Origin: Propionibacterium cyclohexanicum
Lineage (GTDB): Bacteria > Actinomycetota > Actinomycetes > Propionibacteriales > Propionibacteriaceae
Assembly: GCF_900111365.1 (NCBI RefSeq)
Contig: NZ_FOGZ01000012.1
Location: 22,326-86,325, forward strand
DNA: 64,000 nucleotides
Reading direction: 5' to 3'
A model generated the notes under the pieces. That model made no database searches. It worked only from the letters and a program-made list of their open reading frames with translations, and was not told the origin of the DNA. The stretch's first letter is position 1, and each line of letters opens with the position of its first letter. A program made the translations under genes and the position numbers. Shown piece after piece: positions 33,553 through 42,079 of the stretch.

Positions 33553-34674
33553 TCAGTCCCCGAAGCCGGTTCCGACTTCTTTGGCTGCCCTGATCCACGG
33601 ATGGTCGATCGGCACATAACGGATCTTGCCCGCCACCTCCTCGAGGGGAACGGGCTCAGCACCCTCACCGCGGCTGGCGACCATGACGCCGAAAACGCCC
33701 TTGGCCACCAAATCTGCCCCCGCCGTGCCCAGCACGGTGGCCAGCATCCGATCGCGTCCCGAAGGAGTCCCGCCGCGCTGCACATAGCCCAGGATCGTGA
33801 CGCGCGATTCAAGCCCCGTGGCCTTCTCGAGCTCACCGGCCAGCGTGAAGGTGTGCGCCCGGTGCGAGGCCTCGACGTTCGCCCGGTGTGCCTTGGCGGC
33901 ATCGCGCGCCTCCGGGGAGCCGGCTTCTCGCACCAGAGCATCGGCGGCAGCCAGCTGGGCAGCGTCCCGCTCGTCGCGTGCTCCCTCGGCAACCGCGATG
34001 ACCGAGAAATTGCTGCCATGGGAGCGACGACGCTTGATGGTCTCGGCGATGGACTCCACGTTGTAGGGCACCTCGGGAAGCAGGATCACGTCGGCGCCTC
34101 CGGCGATGCCGGCGCCCAGCGCGAGCCATCCGGCCCGATGCCCCATGATCTCGGTAAGGATGATGCGGTGATGGCTGTGCGCCGTGGAGTGCAGCCGGTC
34201 AATGGCCTCCGTGGCGATCTCAAGAGCGGTGGCGAAACCGAAGGTCTGGTCTGTTCCCACGAGGTCGTTGTCGATCGTCTTGGGCAAGGTGATGACGTTC
34301 ATGCCGGCGTCCGCCAGGCGCTTGGCGTTCTTGGCGGTGCCTCCCCCACCCAGACAGACCAGCGCATCGAGGCGGTCCTTCTCGTAGTTCTTCTTGATGG
34401 TGGGAATCATGTCCTTCACGGCACCATCGACGACCATCTTGTGCACCTTGTCGCGGCTCGTGCCGAGAATGGTGCCGCCGACAGTGAGGATGCCCGACAG
34501 CGCCTGGGAATCGAGCGGGATGTAGCGGTTTTCGGCAAGCCCGCGCATCCCGTCGCGGAAGCCGATGAGCTCCATGCCGTAGGTGCCGATGGCCGCCTTG
34601 CCGAAGCCACGGATCGCCGCATTGAGGCCCGGGGAGTCACCGCCGGCGGTGAGTATCCCGACACGTGTGGTCAT
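33553..34674 (-). CDS. pfkA: 6-phosphofructokinase, mixed-substrate (group III) type
   Basis: Phosphorylates fructose-6-phosphate; 373 residues, PfkA superfamily (TIGR02483 type). [17 protein letters not shown] starts the protein. The two residues that decide the phosphate donor are Gly112 (LGGGGT, as in ATP enzymes) and Lys132 (LPKTIDND, as in pyrophosphate enzymes). This Gly/Lys pair occurs in ATP-dependent (Streptomyces) and PPi-dependent (Amycolatopsis) enzymes, so the donor cannot be read from sequence. AGGAGGG six bases before the ATG is a strong site, and ATGA overlaps the thrC stop. It ends 8 bases before the HAD gene. Confidence 0.93.
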   Translation of the reverse strand: MTTRVGILTAGGDSPGLNAAIRGFGKAAIGTYGMELIGFRDGMRGLAENRYIPLDSQALSGILTVGGTILGTSRDKVHKMVVDGAVKDMIPTIKKNYEKDRLDALVCLGGGGTAKNAKRLADAGMNVITLPKTIDNDLVGTDQTFGFATALEIATEAIDRLHSTAHSHHRIILTEIMGHRAGWLALGAGIAGGADVILLPEVPYNVESIAETIKRRRSHGSNFSVIAVAEGARDERDAAQLAAADALVREAGSPEARDAAKAHRANVEASHRAHTFTLAGELEKATGLESRVTILGYVQRGGTPSGRDRMLATVLGTAGADLVAKGVFGVMVASRGEGAEPVPLEEVAGKIRYVPIDHPWIRAAKEVGTGFGD

Positions 34675-36149
34675 GAGTTCCCTCCTGGGCTTGTCGCTGA
34701 TGCGTGCATTGCAGGCTGGCGACGGGCACGGCGCACCACCAGGGCCTTGAGCTCCTCGGCGTCGGCGCCCAGGCGCACGCTGTGGCGCGCGGCACCCTCG
34801 ATGCCGGCGAAGCGAGCTGGTACCGGTGGCAGCTCGCCGGTGGCTTCCTGGATCGTCGTGGCGAACTTCACGGGAAGTGCGGTCTCGAGCACGATCATCG
34901 GCTCGCCGTCCAGATGCTGGCGGGCTACGTGCACAGCATCGGCGGTATGCGGATCGATGAGGATGTGGTGCTCTCGCCACAGCCGTCCGATGGCGGCGAG
35001 GCGGTCGGCGTGGTGGGAATGGCCCGAGACGAAGCCGTATTCGGGCCCGATCTGGGCGAACTGCGAGGTCTTGGAGATGTCGAATTGCCCGGCGGTGCTC
35101 ACCTGCCCGAACAGCTCGCGCACCCTCGCGCCGTCGCGTCCGAACAGGTCAGCAATGAACCGCTCGACATTGGATGCCTTGGAGATGTCCATCGACGGAC
35201 TCGAGGTGGCCAGCGTCTGGGCCGCCGAACGCACCCGGTAGACACCGGTGTGCAGGAACTCGTCGAGCACGTCGTTCTCGTTGGTGGCGAGCACGAGATG
35301 ACGGATCGGCAGACCCATCGAGCGGGCGATGTGGCCTGCGCAGATGTTGCCGAAGTTTCCGGTCGGTACCGCGAAGCTCACCTGCTGGCCAGGGCCCGTC
35401 GTGACGCGCAGCCAGCAGGCGACGTAGTAGACGACCTGGGCGACGAGCCGGGCCCAGTTGATCGAGTTCACCGCGCCGATGTGCCAGCGCTGCTTGAACT
35501 CGGCATCGGCATTGATGGCTTTCACGAGATCCTGACAGTCGTCGAAGACGCCGTCCACCTCGACGTTGACGATGTTCGGATCGTCCAGCCCGAACATCTG
35601 GGCCTGCTGGAAGGGCGTCATCCGCCCGGCGGGGGTGAGCATCACGACACAGAGCCGGTCGCGCCCGCGCAGCGCGTATTCCGCAGAGCTCCCGGTGTCA
35701 CCGCTCGTCGCGCCGAGGATGGTCAGCCAGCTGTCGCGGCGGGTCAGCTCGTACTCGAACAACTCCCCGAGCAGCTGCATCGCCATGTCCTTGAATGCCG
35801 CCGTGGGACCGTTCGACAGGTGACCCAGCCACATCTGCCCCTCGCCGATCCGGGTGACCGGCACGATCTGGGGATCACCGAACTTCTCGGGGGTGTAGGC
35901 CCGCTCGCAGATCCGGCGCAACTCGTCAGGGGAGATGTCGTCGATGAACAGCTCGAGCACACGGGCAGCAAGCGCCGCATAGCCCTCCTGCTCGAGCACG
36001 GCCCGCCAGTCCTCGAGCATCTGGGAACTGAGCTGCGGATAGCTCACCGGAAGGTAGAGCCCGCCGTCAGGAGCAAGCCCCTGCAACAAGATCTCACAGA
36101 AGGACTCCGCGCCGGTGGCAGACCCTGAACGGGTCGAGGTGTAGCGCAC
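34671..36149 (-). CDS. thrC: threonine synthase
   Basis: PLP enzyme that makes threonine from O-phosphohomoserine. At 492 residues it is the long form (as in E. coli and corynebacteria), not the short one. It starts MRYTSTRS as in the family; the PLP lysine is in [20 protein letters not shown], and the phosphate loop GNFGNICAG follows. The GTG at 36149 has GAGAGG directly against it, too close for a ribosome binding site, but TAGCCT six bases upstream fits a leaderless start. It leads the thrC-pfk-HAD string. Confidence 0.95.
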   Translation of the reverse strand: MRYTSTRSGSATGAESFCEILLQGLAPDGGLYLPVSYPQLSSQMLEDWRAVLEQEGYAALAARVLELFIDDISPDELRRICERAYTPEKFGDPQIVPVTRIGEGQMWLGHLSNGPTAAFKDMAMQLLGELFEYELTRRDSWLTILGATSGDTGSSAEYALRGRDRLCVVMLTPAGRMTPFQQAQMFGLDDPNIVNVEVDGVFDDCQDLVKAINADAEFKQRWHIGAVNSINWARLVAQVVYYVACWLRVTTGPGQQVSFAVPTGNFGNICAGHIARSMGLPIRHLVLATNENDVLDEFLHTGVYRVRSAAQTLATSSPSMDISKASNVERFIADLFGRDGARVRELFGQVSTAGQFDISKTSQFAQIGPEYGFVSGHSHHADRLAAIGRLWREHHILIDPHTADAVHVARQHLDGEPMIVLETALPVKFATTIQEATGELPPVPARFAGIEGAARHSVRLGADAEELKALVVRRARRQPAMHASATSPGGNS

Positions 36150-36155
36150 CCTCTC

Positions 36156-36161
36156 AGGCTA
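36156..36161 (-). promoter_or_regulatory. -10-like TAGCCT for leaderless thrC
   Basis: TAGCCT on the minus strand, then GAGAGG, then the GTG at 36149. Confidence 0.42.
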
Positions 36162-36237
36162 CAGGGCCGGGCCACGGGCCGAAAACCCCGCGAGAGATCA
36201 TGCTCGGGCTGTGCGGCGATATGGCGAGAATGGGCCC

Positions 36238-36546
36238 ATGCCATCGTTTCGGGCGCGCTTCGCCGTCTCGGCACTTCGACCGGGTCACCGCCCCGACGAA
36301 GTGCTCCCGGCCGCCAGGCGTGCAGTTCCTCCACAAGCCCACTGCGACGACGTGCGTCTGGATGTGCAGCAGAAGCGCCCGGTCATCACCGTCCGATTCA
36401 CCATCGCCGGCTCCCATGACGCCGACGAGGATGCCCGCGCCCGAGCCTGTGCCCGGCAGCTGGGCAACTCCCTGGGTGCCGTGGCGCAGCTGTCCGAACC
36501 CGTGGTGCTGCGCCGCGCCGGCCAGGCATGGCTCCAGGTGCCCTGA
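36238..36546 (+). CDS. hypothetical protein, 102 aa
   Basis: I do not recognise this protein. The frame from the ATG at 36238 shows the codon use of its neighbours (third positions mostly G or C) and a plausible alpha/beta pattern: RLDVQQKRPVITVRFTIAG (alternating strand), DADEDARARACARQLGNSLG (helix), then a final strand VLRRAGQAWLQVP. No signal peptide or membrane segment. GAGAAT lies 6 bases upstream of the ATG, in leaderless spacing. It is divergent from thrC and convergent with clpX. An earlier GTG at 36211 is possible. Confidence 0.65.
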   Translation: MPSFRARFAVSALRPGHRPDEVLPAARRAVPPQAHCDDVRLDVQQKRPVITVRFTIAGSHDADEDARARACARQLGNSLGAVAQLSEPVVLRRAGQAWLQVP

Positions 36547-36607
36547 ACGCCGGGCCACCGGCGCGATCGCCAGATCCCCTCGCCTGGGCACTCCCGGGCG
36601 GTGGCTC

Positions 36608-37897
36608 TCAGGCCGAGAGCTTGCGGCGCTCGGCGATCTCGGCGCGCGTCACCATGATCGGAGCCTCCTGGCCCTCGACCAGCTCGGGGGTGACGATCAC
36701 CTGGGCGATGTCATCGCGGCTGGGCACCTCGAACATCACGTTGAGCAGGGTCTCCTCAAGGATGGCGCGCAGCCCGCGGGCGCCGGTGCCGCGATTGAGG
36801 GCCCGCTCGGCGATCGCCCGCACCGCCTCGGGAGTGAACTCCAACGAGACCCCGTCGAGTTCGAAGAGCTTCGCGAACTGCCGGACAAGCGCATTGCGCG
36901 GCTCGGTGAGAATACGTCTCAGCGCCGGCTCATCGAGCTTCGGCACCGTGGCCACCACCGGCACGCGCCCGATGAACTCCGGGATGAGCCCGAACTTGTG
37001 GAGATCTTCGGGACGCACCCCGGCGAACGGGTCGAGATCGCTCACCTCATGGCCGGTCCCACGAGGGGAGCTGTCGGTGGTGAATCCGAGCGAGTGCCGT
37101 CCCGCACGTTCAGCGATGATGTCCTCGAGGCCAGAGAACGCACCACCCACGATGAACAAGATGTTCGTGGTGTCGATCTGGATGAACTCCTGGTGAGGAT
37201 GCTTGCGACCACCCTGGGGGGGCACGGAGGCGACCGTTCCCTCGAGGATCTTCAGCAATGCCTGCTGGACACCCTCACCGGAGACGTCGCGGGTGATCGA
37301 CGGGTTCTCGGACTTGCGGGCAACCTTGTCGATCTCGTCGATGTAGATGATCCCCGATTCGGCCCGCTTGACGTCGTAGTCAGCGGCCTGGATGAGTTTG
37401 AGCAGGATGTTCTCGACATCCTCGCCGACATATCCGGCCTCGGTGAGCGCGGTGGCATCGGCCATGGCAAAGGGCACCTTGAGCATCTTTGCCAGGGTCT
37501 GCGCCAGATAAGTCTTGCCACAGCCGGTCGGGCCGATGAGCAGGATGTTGGACTTGCCGAGCTCGATGTCGTCGTCGCGCTTGGCATTGGCCTCCGTGCG
37601 GGCCTGCACCCGCTTGTAGTGGTTGTAGACGGCAACTGCCAGCGTCTTCTTCGCGGTCTCCTGACCGATGATGTAGCTGTCGAGGAAGCTCTGGATCTCC
37701 CTGGGCTTGGGCAGCTCGCTGGGCGCATCGGCGTCAGATCCCTCCGAGAACTCTTCTTCGATGATCTCGTTGCACAGATCAATGCACTCGTCGCAGATGT
37801 AGACCCCCGGGCCCGCGATGAGCTTCTTCACCTGCTTTTGACTCTTCCCGCAGAATGAGCACTTGAACAGGTCGCCGCTCTCCCCTATGCGTGGCAT
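36608..37897 (-). CDS. clpX: ATP-dependent Clp protease ATP-binding subunit ClpX
   Basis: AAA+ unfoldase of 429 residues that feeds tagged proteins to ClpP. The N-terminal zinc domain has Cys13, Cys16, Cys35 and Cys38. Walker A is GPTGCGKT at 122-129, pore-1 loop GYVGEDVE, Walker B IIYIDEID, the RKH loop GGRKHPHQE, and the C-terminal D2 domain with [10 protein letters not shown]. The gene lies downstream of clpP2 on the same strand but is separated by a hairpin and has its own TAGGCT hexamer, so it is probably also transcribed alone. Confidence 0.98.
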   Translation of the reverse strand: MPRIGESGDLFKCSFCGKSQKQVKKLIAGPGVYICDECIDLCNEIIEEEFSEGSDADAPSELPKPREIQSFLDSYIIGQETAKKTLAVAVYNHYKRVQARTEANAKRDDDIELGKSNILLIGPTGCGKTYLAQTLAKMLKVPFAMADATALTEAGYVGEDVENILLKLIQAADYDVKRAESGIIYIDEIDKVARKSENPSITRDVSGEGVQQALLKILEGTVASVPPQGGRKHPHQEFIQIDTTNILFIVGGAFSGLEDIIAERAGRHSLGFTTDSSPRGTGHEVSDLDPFAGVRPEDLHKFGLIPEFIGRVPVVATVPKLDEPALRRILTEPRNALVRQFAKLFELDGVSLEFTPEAVRAIAERALNRGTGARGLRAILEETLLNVMFEVPSRDDIAQVIVTPELVEGQEAPIMVTRAEIAERRKLSA

Positions 37898-37920
37898 CTC
37901 CGCCCCCTTTCCTTCTCACC

Positions 37921-37926
37921 AGCCTA
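37921..37926 (-). promoter_or_regulatory. possible -10 (TAGGCT) of clpX
   Basis: TAGGCT on the minus strand, 23 bases before the clpX ATG, giving a short leader with a GGAAAGGGGG ribosome binding region. No clear -35. Confidence 0.4.
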
Positions 37927-37928
37927 AC

Positions 37929-37970
37929 CCGGCTGGGCGCGCGCAACCCGTGTCCCACGCACCCAGCCGG
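37929..37970 (-). terminator. hairpin between clpP2 and clpX
   Basis: Perfect 9-bp stem, CCGGCTGGG at 37929-37937 and its complement at 37962-37970, with a 24-base loop. It may end or attenuate the clpP1-clpP2 transcript. Confidence 0.45.
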
Positions 37971-37985
37971 TATATGTCACGGCAC

Positions 37986-38663
37986 TCAGCGATCCTTGAG
38001 GGATGTGAGAATGTCGTCGACGATGCCGTACTCCACCGCCTCCTGGGCGGTGAGGTACTTGTCGCGTTCCACATCGCGGCTGACCTGCTCCACCGGACGC
38101 CCGGTGTTGTCGGCCAGCATCTGCTCCATGAGCGAGCGGATGCGCAGAATCTCCGTGGCCTGGATCTCCAGATCGGAGGACTGCCCATAGCTCCCCTCGC
38201 CGGCGATGGCCGGCTGATGGATGAGGATCCTGCTGTTCGGCAGGGCCAGGCGCTGGCCCTTGGTGCCGGCCGCCAGAATCACCGCGGCCGCCGAAGCGGC
38301 CTGGCCCAGGCAGATGGTCTGGACGGCAGGCTTGATATAGCGCATCGTGTCGTAGATCGCGGTGAGTGCGGTGAACGAGCCACCAGGGCTGTTGATGTAG
38401 ATGGAGATCGGCCGATCCGCGTCCATCGATTGCAAGCACAGCAACTGCGCCATGACGGCATTGGCGATGTCATCGTTGATGGGAGTGCCGAGGAAGATGA
38501 TGCGATCCTCGAACAGCTTCGTGTAGGGATCGACCCGGCGCACACCATAGCTGGTGCGTTCCTCCCACTGGGGGATGTAGTACTCGGCAGTGGGCGAGGT
38601 GGCGAGCCCTGCCGGGACGACGGGAGACCCGCCGCCCGCAAGATTGGCGATGTCGTGTCGCAT
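37986..38663 (-). CDS. clpP2: ATP-dependent Clp protease proteolytic subunit ClpP2
   Basis: Serine peptidase of 225 residues. The catalytic triad is Ser124 (LGQAASAAAV), His149 (RILIHQP) and an Asp in SRDVERDKYLTAQEAVEYG. Actinobacterial ClpP1 and ClpP2 form a mixed tetradecamer that works with ClpX or ClpC1. The ATG at 38663 has GAGGAC upstream and lies 8 bases after the clpP1 stop. A longer N-terminal reading from 38765 overlaps clpP1 and is not real. Confidence 0.97.
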   Translation of the reverse strand: MRHDIANLAGGGSPVVPAGLATSPTAEYYIPQWEERTSYGVRRVDPYTKLFEDRIIFLGTPINDDIANAVMAQLLCLQSMDADRPISIYINSPGGSFTALTAIYDTMRYIKPAVQTICLGQAASAAAVILAAGTKGQRLALPNSRILIHQPAIAGEGSYGQSSDLEIQATEILRIRSLMEQMLADNTGRPVEQVSRDVERDKYLTAQEAVEYGIVDDILTSLKDR

Positions 38664-38671
38664 GACGGTCC

Positions 38672-39310
38672 TCACTGATTCGGCGCGTCGGTGGGAATCT
38701 TCGACGCGCGCTCGTAGACATGATCGATGAAGCCGTACTCGAGGGCCTCCTGCGCCGTGAACCACCGGTCGCGATCGGAGTCCTTCTCGATCTGCTCGAC
38801 GGTCTGGCCAGTATGGCTTGCGATGAGCGCGGCCATCTCGTGCTTGAGATGGATGCTCTGCTCGGCCTGGATCTTGATGTCCGAGGCCGTGCCGCCGATG
38901 CCTCCGGACGGCTGATGCATGAGGATCCGGGCATGCGGCAGTGCGTACCGCTTGCCGGGGGTTCCGCCCGAGAGCAGGAACTGGCCCATGGAGGCGGCGA
39001 GTCCGATGGCCACGGTGGCGACATCATTGCTGATCCAGTGGATCGTGTCGTAGATCGCCATGCCGGAGTCGATCGAACCCCCAGGGGAGTTGATGTAGAG
39101 GTAGATGTCCTTGTGGGGGTCCTCGGCGTTGAGCAGCAGCATCTGTGCGCAGATCGCGTTGGCGTTCTCGTCCTTCACCTCGCTGCCGAGGAAGACGATG
39201 CGATTGGCCAGCAGAGATTGGTAGACGTTGTCGCTGAGGCCGAAGCCGCCTGCGCCGGCGGCTGCCGACCGCGGCAGCACGGGGTAGTTGACGTTGTCGT
39301 TCACATCCAT
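38672..39310 (-). CDS. clpP1: ATP-dependent Clp protease proteolytic subunit ClpP1
   Basis: Serine peptidase of 212 residues. Triad: Ser107 ([11 protein letters not shown]), His132 (RILMHQP) and an Asp in [19 protein letters not shown]. An N-terminal propeptide is likely removed on assembly, as in other actinobacteria. The ATG at 39310 is preferred, with GGTAGG just upstream; another start 24 bases earlier is possible. It is the first gene of clpP1-clpP2(-clpX). The trigger factor gene, its usual neighbour, is about 2.8 kb upstream, with two AI-2E genes in between. Confidence 0.96.
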   Translation of the reverse strand: MDVNDNVNYPVLPRSAAAGAGGFGLSDNVYQSLLANRIVFLGSEVKDENANAICAQMLLLNAEDPHKDIYLYINSPGGSIDSGMAIYDTIHWISNDVATVAIGLAASMGQFLLSGGTPGKRYALPHARILMHQPSGGIGGTASDIKIQAEQSIHLKHEMAALIASHTGQTVEQIEKDSDRDRWFTAQEALEYGFIDHVYERASKIPTDAPNQ

Positions 39311-39420
39311 GAACCTACCCGGCCGCTTTGGCAAAGCGGAGACCGGCCACCACTGTTCGCTGGCGGCGTGTCAACTTGAGCCGATGCCGCTCACCCTGGC
39401 AGAGGCTGGTTGGGTCGAGC

Positions 39421-40638
39421 TCAGGTCTGCGAATCCGCGTCGCTCAGGTCCGGATCGGTGGCGAAGAAGGCGTTGACCCAGCGCGATTTCGGATCGGCGT
39501 CGATCACCAGCGATTTCACGAATTGGGTGGCGGGCAGCGCGATGATCGCACCGAGCGGCCCGAAGACCCAGGCCCAGAAGAGCAGGGAGAGGAAGGACAC
39601 GGTGATGTTCACGCCCACCGCGTTGCCGGTGACCTTCGGCTGGAAGTAGCCCTGCACCACCCAGGTGGTGATGAAGTAGACGATCATGAGCCACAGCGCG
39701 TTCTGCCAGCCGTTGACGAGCAGGGCCAGGAGGACCGGTGGCACCATCGCGAAGAAGAAGCCCACGGTGGGGACATAGGTGGTGATGAAGGTGAGGATCA
39801 TCCACACGCCCATGAGCGGAACATCGAAGGCGCGCAGTGCGATTCCGTTGAGCGCGGCCATGATGAGCCCGAACAGGGTGGAGGCCAGCCAGTAGCGCCT
39901 GGTGCCATGCGCGAATCCGTTCATGGCGTGCGTGATGCGCGGATGCGAGCCGGTGGCCAGCTTCATCCGCTCGCTCCAGCCGGTGGAGTCGATGAGCACC
40001 ATGAGCATCGTCGAGAAGGCGACCGTTGCGGCACCGACGGTGCCGGAGATCGATCCGAGCAGCCCCGTGACGACGGAGATGATGTGCGCCGGGTCGAAGT
40101 AGTTCGACACGGAGCTCATCGGATCGGCGTCGACGCCGTGTTCCACGAGGAAGGTGCGCAGGTCGTTGTAGAGGACGACGAAGCGCGGTACATAGCCGGG
40201 GATCGCGTCGATGAGCGTGCTCACCGCCCACACCATCGAGAGGGCCAGCACCACCATGGCGGCAATGAGAACCAGGGCCATGAGCAGCCCGGCCAGCCAC
40301 GACGGCAGATGGCGGTGCCTGAGGAAGGTGTAGACGGGGTAGACCGCGATGACCAGGTTCGCGCCGAAGAAGGCCGGCGCGATGAGCCAGGACAGCTGCT
40401 GGAAGGTCCACAGGGTGCCGGCGACGCCGGCCATCGCCATGAGGATGACGGTGAGCCGGGGCAGCCAGTGGGGCTGGCCGCGGAACGGCCCCTGGGCGAT
40501 GGCCTCCGGCGGGTGGTCCTGCGTCACCTGCTGGGCCGGGGCGGATGCCGCCTCGGGGCGCTGGCCGGTGGCGGCCGGGGTCTCGCCGACCTGCTCCTCG
40601 CGTCTCACACCGGGTTCTTCCTGCTCGTCGCCTGTCAC
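39421..40638 (-). CDS. AI-2E family transporter (first paralogue)
   Basis: 405-residue membrane protein of the AI-2E exporter/PerM family. About 55 hydrophilic, Gln/Glu/Pro-rich residues are followed by seven to eight membrane segments. The family's central soluble stretch leads to GFAHGTRRYWLASTLFGLIMAALNGIALRAFDVP and GYFQPKVTGNAVGVNITVSFLSLLFWAWVFGPLGAIIALP. Members export autoinducer-2 or act as Na+/H+ antiporters; the substrate here is unknown. The GTG at 40638 has AGGAGG five bases upstream. It is about 50 bases downstream of a clear paralogue. Confidence 0.88.
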   Translation of the reverse strand: MTGDEQEEPGVRREEQVGETPAATGQRPEAASAPAQQVTQDHPPEAIAQGPFRGQPHWLPRLTVILMAMAGVAGTLWTFQQLSWLIAPAFFGANLVIAVYPVYTFLRHRHLPSWLAGLLMALVLIAAMVVLALSMVWAVSTLIDAIPGYVPRFVVLYNDLRTFLVEHGVDADPMSSVSNYFDPAHIISVVTGLLGSISGTVGAATVAFSTMLMVLIDSTGWSERMKLATGSHPRITHAMNGFAHGTRRYWLASTLFGLIMAALNGIALRAFDVPLMGVWMILTFITTYVPTVGFFFAMVPPVLLALLVNGWQNALWLMIVYFITTWVVQGYFQPKVTGNAVGVNITVSFLSLLFWAWVFGPLGAIIALPATQFVKSLVIDADPKSRWVNAFFATDPDLSDADSQT

Positions 40639-40686
40639 TGCGTCCTCCTGTGTCTTCGGCCGCGATTGTCCACCCCGGCCCAAAGC

Positions 40687-41868
40687 TCAACTGACTGCCG
40701 GCTCGTCCTCGGCGTCCCCAGGGTCGCTGGCCAGCAGCGCATTGACCCAGCGTGCCCGCGGATCGGTGTCGATGATCAGGGCCTTGAGCAGCAGCGTCAT
40801 AGGCAGCGCGAGCAGGGTACCCAGAGCACCGAGCACGGATCCCCACACGAGCAGGGAGACGAACGAGACTGTGGGGGTGACTCCGACGGATTGACCGGTG
40901 AAGCGCGGCTGGATGAGCGACTGGACCACGAAGTTGAGCACGCAGTACAGCACCACCACGACAAGCGCCTGCTTCCATCCCAGGGCGACCAGCGCCACCA
41001 GCGCCGGCGGGATGAGGCCGATGATGAATCCGATGTTGGGGATGTAGTTGGTGATGAAGCTCAGCAGTCCCCAGACCACCGGCAGCGGCACGCCGAGAAT
41101 GGCCACCGCGATCGTGTCGAGGACAGCCACGATGAGACCGAAGACGGTAGTGACGATCCAATAGCGCCGCACCCCGCGGCTGAAGGACGAGAAGCCAGCG
41201 GTGATACGGGAATGGCCGGATTCGGCGATCCGGAATCGTGCTGCAAAACCGGGGGTGTCCATCGCCATGAAGAAGATCGTGGTCACGAGGACGGCCATGA
41301 TCCCCAGGAAGCCCGACGCTCCCGAGAGCAGCGATGTGGCGGCCGACATGATGCTGTTCGGATCGATGCTCTTGAGGGACGAGAGGATCTGCTGTTCGTC
41401 GAACCCGAGGCGGGCCGCGAGGTCGATGACCTGCTGGTAGATCTGGCTGAACTCATTCCCATAGGTGGGCAGCAGACTGATTGTCTCCCCGACCGCCCAG
41501 GCGAGGCCCACGAAGAAGGTGAAGAGCACGACGAGGACGACCAGCGCCACGATGGTGGCCGAGATGGGCGAGGGGCAGTGTCGTTTCACGAGCCAGGTGT
41601 GCAAGGGGTAGGCCGTCACCATGAGGTTGAGCGCCAGGAAGATCGGCGCGAAGGTAGTGGCGAACTCTCGCAGCATGAGCAGCGCTGCGAGGACGAGCAC
41701 GATGCCCAGAGCCACCTTGAGGAAGCGTGGGAACCCGGGCGCATCCGGGGAGGTGAGGGCCGATGCCGGCGCGGGCGTGGCGGTGCCGGAACCGCCCTGG
41801 ACCACCGGGGCCCGGGAGCTGAGCGATTCGGGGGTCTCGGCGGGCTCTGATGGGGGCATGGGGCTCAT
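40687..41868 (-). CDS. AI-2E family transporter (second paralogue)
   Basis: 393-residue membrane protein of the same family and plan as its neighbour: a Ser/Pro-rich start of about 45 residues, seven to eight membrane segments, GVRRYWIVTTVFGLIVAVLDTIAVAILGVPLPVVWGLLSF and SLIQPRFTGQSVGVTPTVSFVSLLVWGSVLGALGTLLALP. Both proteins end with the shared pattern IDxDPxxRWVNAxxAxDP. AAGGAG lies six bases before the ATG. The pair arose by tandem duplication and has diverged; both probably come from one transcript. Confidence 0.88.
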   Translation of the reverse strand: MSPMPPSEPAETPESLSSRAPVVQGGSGTATPAPASALTSPDAPGFPRFLKVALGIVLVLAALLMLREFATTFAPIFLALNLMVTAYPLHTWLVKRHCPSPISATIVALVVLVVLFTFFVGLAWAVGETISLLPTYGNEFSQIYQQVIDLAARLGFDEQQILSSLKSIDPNSIMSAATSLLSGASGFLGIMAVLVTTIFFMAMDTPGFAARFRIAESGHSRITAGFSSFSRGVRRYWIVTTVFGLIVAVLDTIAVAILGVPLPVVWGLLSFITNYIPNIGFIIGLIPPALVALVALGWKQALVVVVLYCVLNFVVQSLIQPRFTGQSVGVTPTVSFVSLLVWGSVLGALGTLLALPMTLLLKALIIDTDPRARWVNALLASDPGDAEDEPAVS

Positions 41869-41964
41869 CGTTGCTCCTTATCGGCTGCTGGGTGCAGGCC
41901 AGGAATCACCCTAGCAACGGGCAGCCCCGGTTTCAGTCGGATCGCCGCCCATGGGCCCGCAAGA

Positions 41965-42006
41965 CAGCGGCAGCCGGCCCTCCCTCGGGGAGGCCGGCTG
42001 CCGCTG
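41965..42006 (-). terminator. long hairpin after trigger factor
   Basis: A perfect 15-bp stem (41965-41979 with 41992-42006) encloses a further CCTCC/GGAGG stem, for about 20 paired bases. It lies 74 bases after the tig stop and separates it from the AI-2E genes. Confidence 0.7.
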
Positions 42007-42079
42007 TCGCCGGCTCATTGCCCGCAGCGCACGCGCAGCGCCAGGCTCACTTGCCCGCGCGCATGCGCCGGGCCCAGGC

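Noticed and set aside
33546..34019. N-terminal extension of the second HAD protein
   Set aside because: It lies inside pfk in another frame; motif I is normally within the first 20 residues, as it is from the GTG at 33545.
33553..34674. Identification as the classic pyrophosphate-dependent Pfk of propionibacteria
   Set aside because: The N-terminal and active-site sequence ([19 protein letters not shown]) belongs to the TIGR02483 group and not to the known P. freudenreichii PPi enzyme.
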